From Fidelibacterota bacterium UBA6531 (GTDB lineage: Bacteria > Fidelibacterota > Marinisomatia > Marinisomatales > TCS55): a stretch of DNA of 11,315 nucleotides. The position numbers and the translations under genes were made by a program. Below, one piece after another: positions 7,996 through 11,315 of the stretch; position 1 is the stretch's first letter, and each line of letters opens with the position of its first letter. The stretch spans positions 16,165 through 27,479 of the forward strand of contig DJKX01000066.1 of the NCBI GenBank assembly GCA_002436185.1, given 5' to 3'. The notes under the pieces were generated by a model, which worked only from the letters and a program-made list of their open reading frames with translations, was not told where the DNA came from and ran no database searches.

Positions 7996-9035
7996 GCAGT
8001 CCTGGTCGAATTTGTCTTTTTGGTGAACACCAGGATTACCTGGGCCTGCCGGTCATTGCCATGGCCATTTCACTCCGTGCAAAATTGCGTGGTGAAAAAA
8101 GATCGGATAATCAAATTTTCATCCATAAACCGGATGTGAATGAAACAGAAAATTTTTCACTGGATGATCTGACCTATGCCAAATCCCGGGATTATTTCAA
8201 AAGCGGAATTGTGGTTTGCAAGAATGAAGGTCTCACGTTTTCCCATGGATTTGAGTGCGAGATCACTAGCGACATTCCCATCCGCGGCGGTACCAGTTCC
8301 TCATCTGCAATAGCTGTCAGTTGGATCCATTTTCTATCTCAAATGGCGGATGAGCCGGCAAACTGGGACCAGATAAAGATCGGTGAATTGGCCTATAGAT
8401 CAGAAGTAGCAGAATTCAACGAACCCGGCGGCATGATGGACCAATACACCACTGCAATGGGACATCTGATTTATTTACAGTCCGAACCGGACATTACCAT
8501 TCGATCTTTAAATCCAAACCTTGAGGCATTTGTCTTGGGTGATTCCTGTGAATCCAAAGATACCATGAGCATCTTGAGTCGCTGTCGTGATTCACGTTTG
8601 GCGCTCATTCAAAAATTAAAGATCAATAATCCAAACTCTACGATTCACTCATTGGATGAAAGCGCTGACCTTTCAGATTTGAGCACAGATGAAATTAAAC
8701 TCTATAAAGGCACCATGAAAAATAGAGATCTGATAAAAATGGCACTCCCGGAATTAGAGCAGGATGAGCCGAACGATAAATTAATTGGTCAGTTATTTTC
8801 CGATCATCACTATGTTCTGAGGGATGTGCTTCAAGTCAGTACACCTAAAATAGAAAAAATGATGGGTGCTGCGTTAAATGCGGGAGCTTTGGGTGGAAAA
8901 ATCAACGGTTCCGGTGGCGGTGGCTGTATGTTTGCTTATGCGCCGGATAATCCAGAAAAGGTAGCTGAAGCCATTGAAAAAGTGGGTGGTAAATCTTATA
9001 TCGTACAAATAGATGAAGGGACAATAGTTTTGTGA
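7986..9035 (+). CDS. GHMP-family kinase, probable galactokinase (short form)
   Basis: A cytoplasmic ATP-dependent sugar kinase; galactokinases convert galactose to galactose 1-phosphate. All three GHMP motifs are present in 349 residues: GRICLFGEHQDYLG (7-20), equivalent to galactokinase GRVNLIGEHTDYN with E14, H15, D17 and Y18 retained; the phosphate loop PIRGGTSSSSA (98-108); and KINGSGGGGCMF (305-316). GGMMDQ (148-153) carries the catalytic-type D152. I chose ATG 7986 because motif 1 then begins at the usual distance from the N-terminus; an in-frame ATG at 7944 would add 14 residues unlike the family and lie deeper in the symporter gene. The start overlaps the symporter by 10 nt, implying coupling. 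It is 30-40 residues shorter than usual galactokinases, so another sugar 1-kinase of the GHMP family (GalNAc, arabinose or uronic acid) cannot be excluded. Confidence 0.82.
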   Translation: MEISSPGRICLFGEHQDYLGLPVIAMAISLRAKLRGEKRSDNQIFIHKPDVNETENFSLDDLTYAKSRDYFKSGIVVCKNEGLTFSHGFECEITSDIPIRGGTSSSSAIAVSWIHFLSQMADEPANWDQIKIGELAYRSEVAEFNEPGGMMDQYTTAMGHLIYLQSEPDITIRSLNPNLEAFVLGDSCESKDTMSILSRCRDSRLALIQKLKINNPNSTIHSLDESADLSDLSTDEIKLYKGTMKNRDLIKMALPELEQDEPNDKLIGQLFSDHHYVLRDVLQVSTPKIEKMMGAALNAGALGGKINGSGGGGCMFAYAPDNPEKVAEAIEKVGGKSYIVQIDEGTIVL

Positions 9036-9076
9036 CTCAAAATTATTTTCTTTCCATATATTTAAATAATATTCTA

Positions 9077-9103
9077 AAAAAATCCACATTCGTTGGGTTT
9101 TTT
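9077..9103 (+). terminator. Probable intrinsic terminator of the sugar cluster
   Basis: A 10-bp stem AAAAAATCCA / TGGGTTTTTT (one T-G wobble) closes a 7-nt loop (9087-9093) and is followed by further T-rich sequence. It lies 41 nt after the kinase stop. The flanking A and T runs would let it work in both directions. The GC core is short, so efficiency is uncertain. Confidence 0.6.
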
Positions 9104-9131
9104 GTTTGTGTAATGATAGGTAGATTTGGGT

Positions 9132-9260
9132 ATGATTAAGAGCAATGCACAGTCGCATCTACTGGATATTTCTGATGATATTGTAGACCTTCTCTGTCCA
9201 GGTTTTAAGCTGGGCTATTTTGTTGAAATAAAAATTCTTATTAAAAAATACAAACGTTAA
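9132..9260 (+). CDS. Unrecognised small ORF, 42 codons
   Basis: An open frame from ATG 9132 to TAA 9258-9260 encodes 42 residues beginning MIKSNAQSHLLDISDDIVD, with a single cysteine in LCPGF and a basic tail (IKKYKR). I do not recognise it. Support is positional: it sits just after the terminator, fills most of the space before the ligase gene, ends 9 nt before that gene's ATG, and its stop codon overlaps the ligase's ribosome binding site. Its own ribosome binding signal is weak: AGG at 9118-9120, better placed for an alternative TTG start at 9126. It could be a small peptide of the ligase operon (leader, regulator or even substrate), a decayed remnant, or a chance frame. Confidence 0.35.
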   Translation: MIKSNAQSHLLDISDDIVDLLCPGFKLGYFVEIKILIKKYKR

Positions 9261-9263
9261 GGG
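9259..9263 (+). promoter_or_regulatory. Shine-Dalgarno site of the GCS2-family ligase
   Basis: AAGGG lies 6 nt before ATG 9270 and overlaps the stop codon of the upstream small ORF. This fixes the ligase start. Confidence 0.7.
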
Positions 9264-9269
9264 CTTATA

Positions 9270-10760
9270 ATGGGTCGTGACATCGGTGATAAAGAGTATT
9301 CTGCAAAAGATTATGAGCAATTTAACCGTCGTATTCATGATCAAGTTGATATATTAAAAAAAGTTATTGCCCGGCCTGAATTTGGTCGGGGTGCAACATG
9401 TATTGGTGGCGAGCTCGAATTATACTTAATGAACGAGCATAGTGATGTTAGCCCTGTTAATCTGAAATTGCTCGAAATGTTGCAGGATGATCAATTTCAA
9501 CCGGAGTTAAATCAATTCAATTTGGAGCTTAATTTATCGCCGGTGCCGGCCGCCGGTAAGCCTTTCACTCAGCTCACCAAAGAAATGGTAACCAAGTTTA
9601 ATCATTTATGGACGGTTGCTGAGCAGATAAAAACGCGGCCTCTTGCCGTGGGTATATTGCCCACACTAAAGGAGCAGCATCTTTCCAATGAATATGTTAC
9701 TGACTTGGGACGTTACCGAATTCTCTGTCGTGAATTACTCAAGCAGCGAGGTGAACCATTTCATATCCAAATTGAAGGTAAAGAAGAATCTGTCGATTTT
9801 TTTACATCGGAAGTTTGCGTTGAAGGCGCAAATACCTCGTTTCAAGTGCACTTGATGACTGCTAAAGATCAGTTCGCCAATACCTTTAACGCAGCGCAAA
9901 TGACTATGCCTATGGCAATTGCCGTAGGGGCAAATTCAGGCGTTTTACTTGGCAAATGCTTGTGGGATGAAACCAGGGTGGTACTGTTTAAACAATCAAT
10001 TGATCATCGTATGCCTGAAGTATCAGGGTGGCGGCAACCAGCACGGGTTACTTTTGGCCATGGTTGGGTAAGAAAAAGTGCCTGGGAATTATTTTCTGAA
10101 ACAGTCAATTTGTATGAGCCCATAATTCCTGAACTATTCGATGATAAACTTGCTGACGGACAGCAAGGAAATCTTCCTGAATTAGCCGAACTTAATTTGC
10201 ATATGGGGACGACCTGGCCATGGCATCGTGCCATTTATTCAAATGCCGGAGATGGCCATTTAAGAATTGAATTTAGAGCGCTTCCGGCAGGCCCTACAGC
10301 GCTTGACATGGCAGCAAATGCGGCATTTGCAATAGGCATGGCGGTCGGACTGTCCGACAGAATTGATGAATATATGTCGCGTTTCCCCTTTCGTTTTGCA
10401 GAATATAATTTTTATCGAGCAGCTAAACGTGGCTTGGAAGCAACCATCCTCTGGCCCCAGAACTACCAGAATAAACCGGTTGAGGTGCCGATCAAAAATG
10501 TGATCGATGATATGTTAAAGGTTGCAAACGATGGCTTAAGTCAATTAGACGTTGAGCTTAAAGAGCGCGATAAATACCTCAATATCATTCAGCGACGTCT
10601 AGCTACTGGTGTGACTGGAGCCACTTGGAACCAAGAAACCCTAAGATTCCTTAGAAAATCAATGCCTAACGATAAAGCCTGTGTAAAATTACTGGATATG
10701 TATTTTGAAAATCAAATGCAGGGCCATCCTGTCAGTGAGTGGGAGTGCTGCTGGAAATGA
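9270..10760 (+). CDS. GCS2-family carboxylate-amine ligase (glutamate-cysteine ligase-like)
   Basis: GCS2-family enzymes have a glutamine-synthetase-like fold and use ATP to join a carboxylate (classically the gamma-carboxyl of glutamate) to an amine. The 496-residue protein shows the expected order of metal and nucleotide motifs: GGELELYL (46-53), the acidic strand FNLELNLSP (83-91), the conserved FQVHLM (191-196) and the arginine-glutamate motif RIEFRALPAGPT (332-343). The C-terminal third is helical and rich in charged residues. There is no signal peptide, so it is cytoplasmic. Its length exceeds the short YbdK-type members (about 370 aa), so specificity cannot be inherited from those. It overlaps the next gene by 4 nt (ATGA), strong evidence of joint function with that zinc amidohydrolase. 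Glutathione synthesis is possible, but no glutathione synthetase is in view, and the substrate is open. Confidence 0.8.
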   Translation: MGRDIGDKEYSAKDYEQFNRRIHDQVDILKKVIARPEFGRGATCIGGELELYLMNEHSDVSPVNLKLLEMLQDDQFQPELNQFNLELNLSPVPAAGKPFTQLTKEMVTKFNHLWTVAEQIKTRPLAVGILPTLKEQHLSNEYVTDLGRYRILCRELLKQRGEPFHIQIEGKEESVDFFTSEVCVEGANTSFQVHLMTAKDQFANTFNAAQMTMPMAIAVGANSGVLLGKCLWDETRVVLFKQSIDHRMPEVSGWRQPARVTFGHGWVRKSAWELFSETVNLYEPIIPELFDDKLADGQQGNLPELAELNLHMGTTWPWHRAIYSNAGDGHLRIEFRALPAGPTALDMAANAAFAIGMAVGLSDRIDEYMSRFPFRFAEYNFYRAAKRGLEATILWPQNYQNKPVEVPIKNVIDDMLKVANDGLSQLDVELKERDKYLNIIQRRLATGVTGATWNQETLRFLRKSMPNDKACVKLLDMYFENQMQGHPVSEWECCWK

Positions 10761-11315
10761 AGCAACTGCTTAAAGAAGGTATTAATTATTTTGATGAAAA
10801 TTTTCGTATTCAACTGGCACCCACGGCCTTAGGCTTTTTACAGCAATTGGATGGTTTAAGTATTTTTGATATTAAAGGAGTGGATCAATCCCGTACCCGG
10901 GTTATTACTACATTAATTCATGGTAATGAACCATCAGGCTTTATCGCCAGCCATTGGTGGCTGCGCAACGATGAAATCCCGGCGACTAACATAAGGATTA
11001 TCATTTGTAACCCGGAAACGGCGCAAACCAAACCAAAATTTTCCAATCGCTTCTTGGCCCATAAAGAAGATCTTAATCGTTCTTTTTCAGCTTCTGCCGC
11101 AGATATTTCAGAAATCGCGGTTAGAGCTCGGCAGATTAAACAGGCGGTAGCAGAAGTGCATCCTGAAGCAGTAATCGACCTGCACAATACTTCCGGCGCC
11201 GGTCCGGCTTTTGGTGTGATACTGGCAGACGATGAGCACACTTTAGAATTAGCTTCTTTATTTACCAACAAATTGATTCTAACGGGGTTGGCAGTTGGAT
11301 CTATTATGGAACAGT
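10757..11315 (+). CDS. AspA/AstE-like zinc amidohydrolase (succinylglutamate desuccinylase/aspartoacylase family), 3' partial
   Basis: The family (M14-like fold) uses one Zn2+ to hydrolyse N-acyl amino acids or related amides in the cytoplasm. The frame from ATG 10757 runs open to the right edge, 186 complete codons. It carries the family motifs in order: HGNEPSG (55-61, zinc ligands H55 and E58), NPETAQ (85-90), the substrate-binding-type arginine region FSNRFLAHKEDLNRSF (95-110), and IDLHNTSG (140-147, third zinc ligand H143). The catalytic glutamate expected further downstream is beyond the window. The start overlaps the ligase stop by 4 nt, so the two are co-translated. Being next to a ligase rather than arginine-catabolism genes argues against a housekeeping AstE. 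It may act on the ligase product or prepare its substrate. Confidence 0.85.
   Translation, partial: MKQLLKEGINYFDENFRIQLAPTALGFLQQLDGLSIFDIKGVDQSRTRVITTLIHGNEPSGFIASHWWLRNDEIPATNIRIIICNPETAQTKPKFSNRFLAHKEDLNRSFSASAADISEIAVRARQIKQAVAEVHPEAVIDLHNTSGAGPAFGVILADDEHTLELASLFTNKLILTGLAVGSIMEQ

Noticed and set aside
9106..9136. Promoter-like TTGTGT ... TATGAT upstream of the small ORF
   Set aside because: The spacing is 19 nt, the -35 is poor, and the -10 overlaps the small ORF's ATG; AT-rich DNA gives many such matches. The alternative TTGAAA at 9223 lacks a good -10.
8874..9344. Minus-strand frames covering the kinase end and the intergenic gap, which could suggest a divergent gene
   Set aside because: Their residues are low-complexity and AT-driven, they overlap the kinase motif 3 region and the ligase start, and no minus-strand ribosome binding site supports them.

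Overview
The window is AT-rich bacterial DNA with all recognisable genes on the + strand and very tight gene packing. It falls into two blocks separated by a probable intrinsic terminator near 9090. The taxonomic signal is indirect. An exported LacZ-type enzyme, two sodium:solute symporters and a Tat-exported Gfo/Idh/MocA (GH109-like) protein in one cluster fit a carbohydrate-degrading member of the Bacteroidota/FCB group. Clear Shine-Dalgarno sequences before two genes argue somewhat against a typical Bacteroidota and would suit a relative such as Neomarinimicrobiota. This is inference, and no marker gene is present.

Block 1 (1-9035) is a sugar-utilisation cluster. It begins with a GH2 beta-galactosidase that is cut by the left edge. 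Its reading frame continues upstream of the first ATG into a hydrophobic signal-like segment, so the enzyme is probably exported. One base later comes a YidK/vSGLT-like Na+/sugar symporter. After the only sizeable gap in the block (99 nt) come a Tat-signal GH109-like NAD-dependent glycosidase/oxidoreductase, a second, different sodium:solute symporter, and a short galactokinase-like GHMP kinase. The implied flow is hydrolysis of galactosides outside the cytoplasm, Na+-driven uptake of the sugar, and phosphorylation inside. Galactose 1-phosphate uridylyltransferase, epimerase and mutarotase are not in view.

Block 2 (about 9104 to the right edge) is unrelated in function. It holds an unrecognised 42-codon small ORF, a GCS2-family carboxylate-amine ligase, and the first 186 codons of an AspA/AstE-like zinc amidohydrolase that overlaps the ligase by 4 nt. 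A ligase that makes an amide bond and a hydrolase that breaks one, translationally coupled, suggests a small-molecule or peptide modification pathway with unknown substrate. This is the least explained part of the window.

The only gene-poor stretches are 4795-4893 and 9036-9131, both described below. I saw no tRNA, rRNA, CRISPR array, insertion sequence or phage gene.
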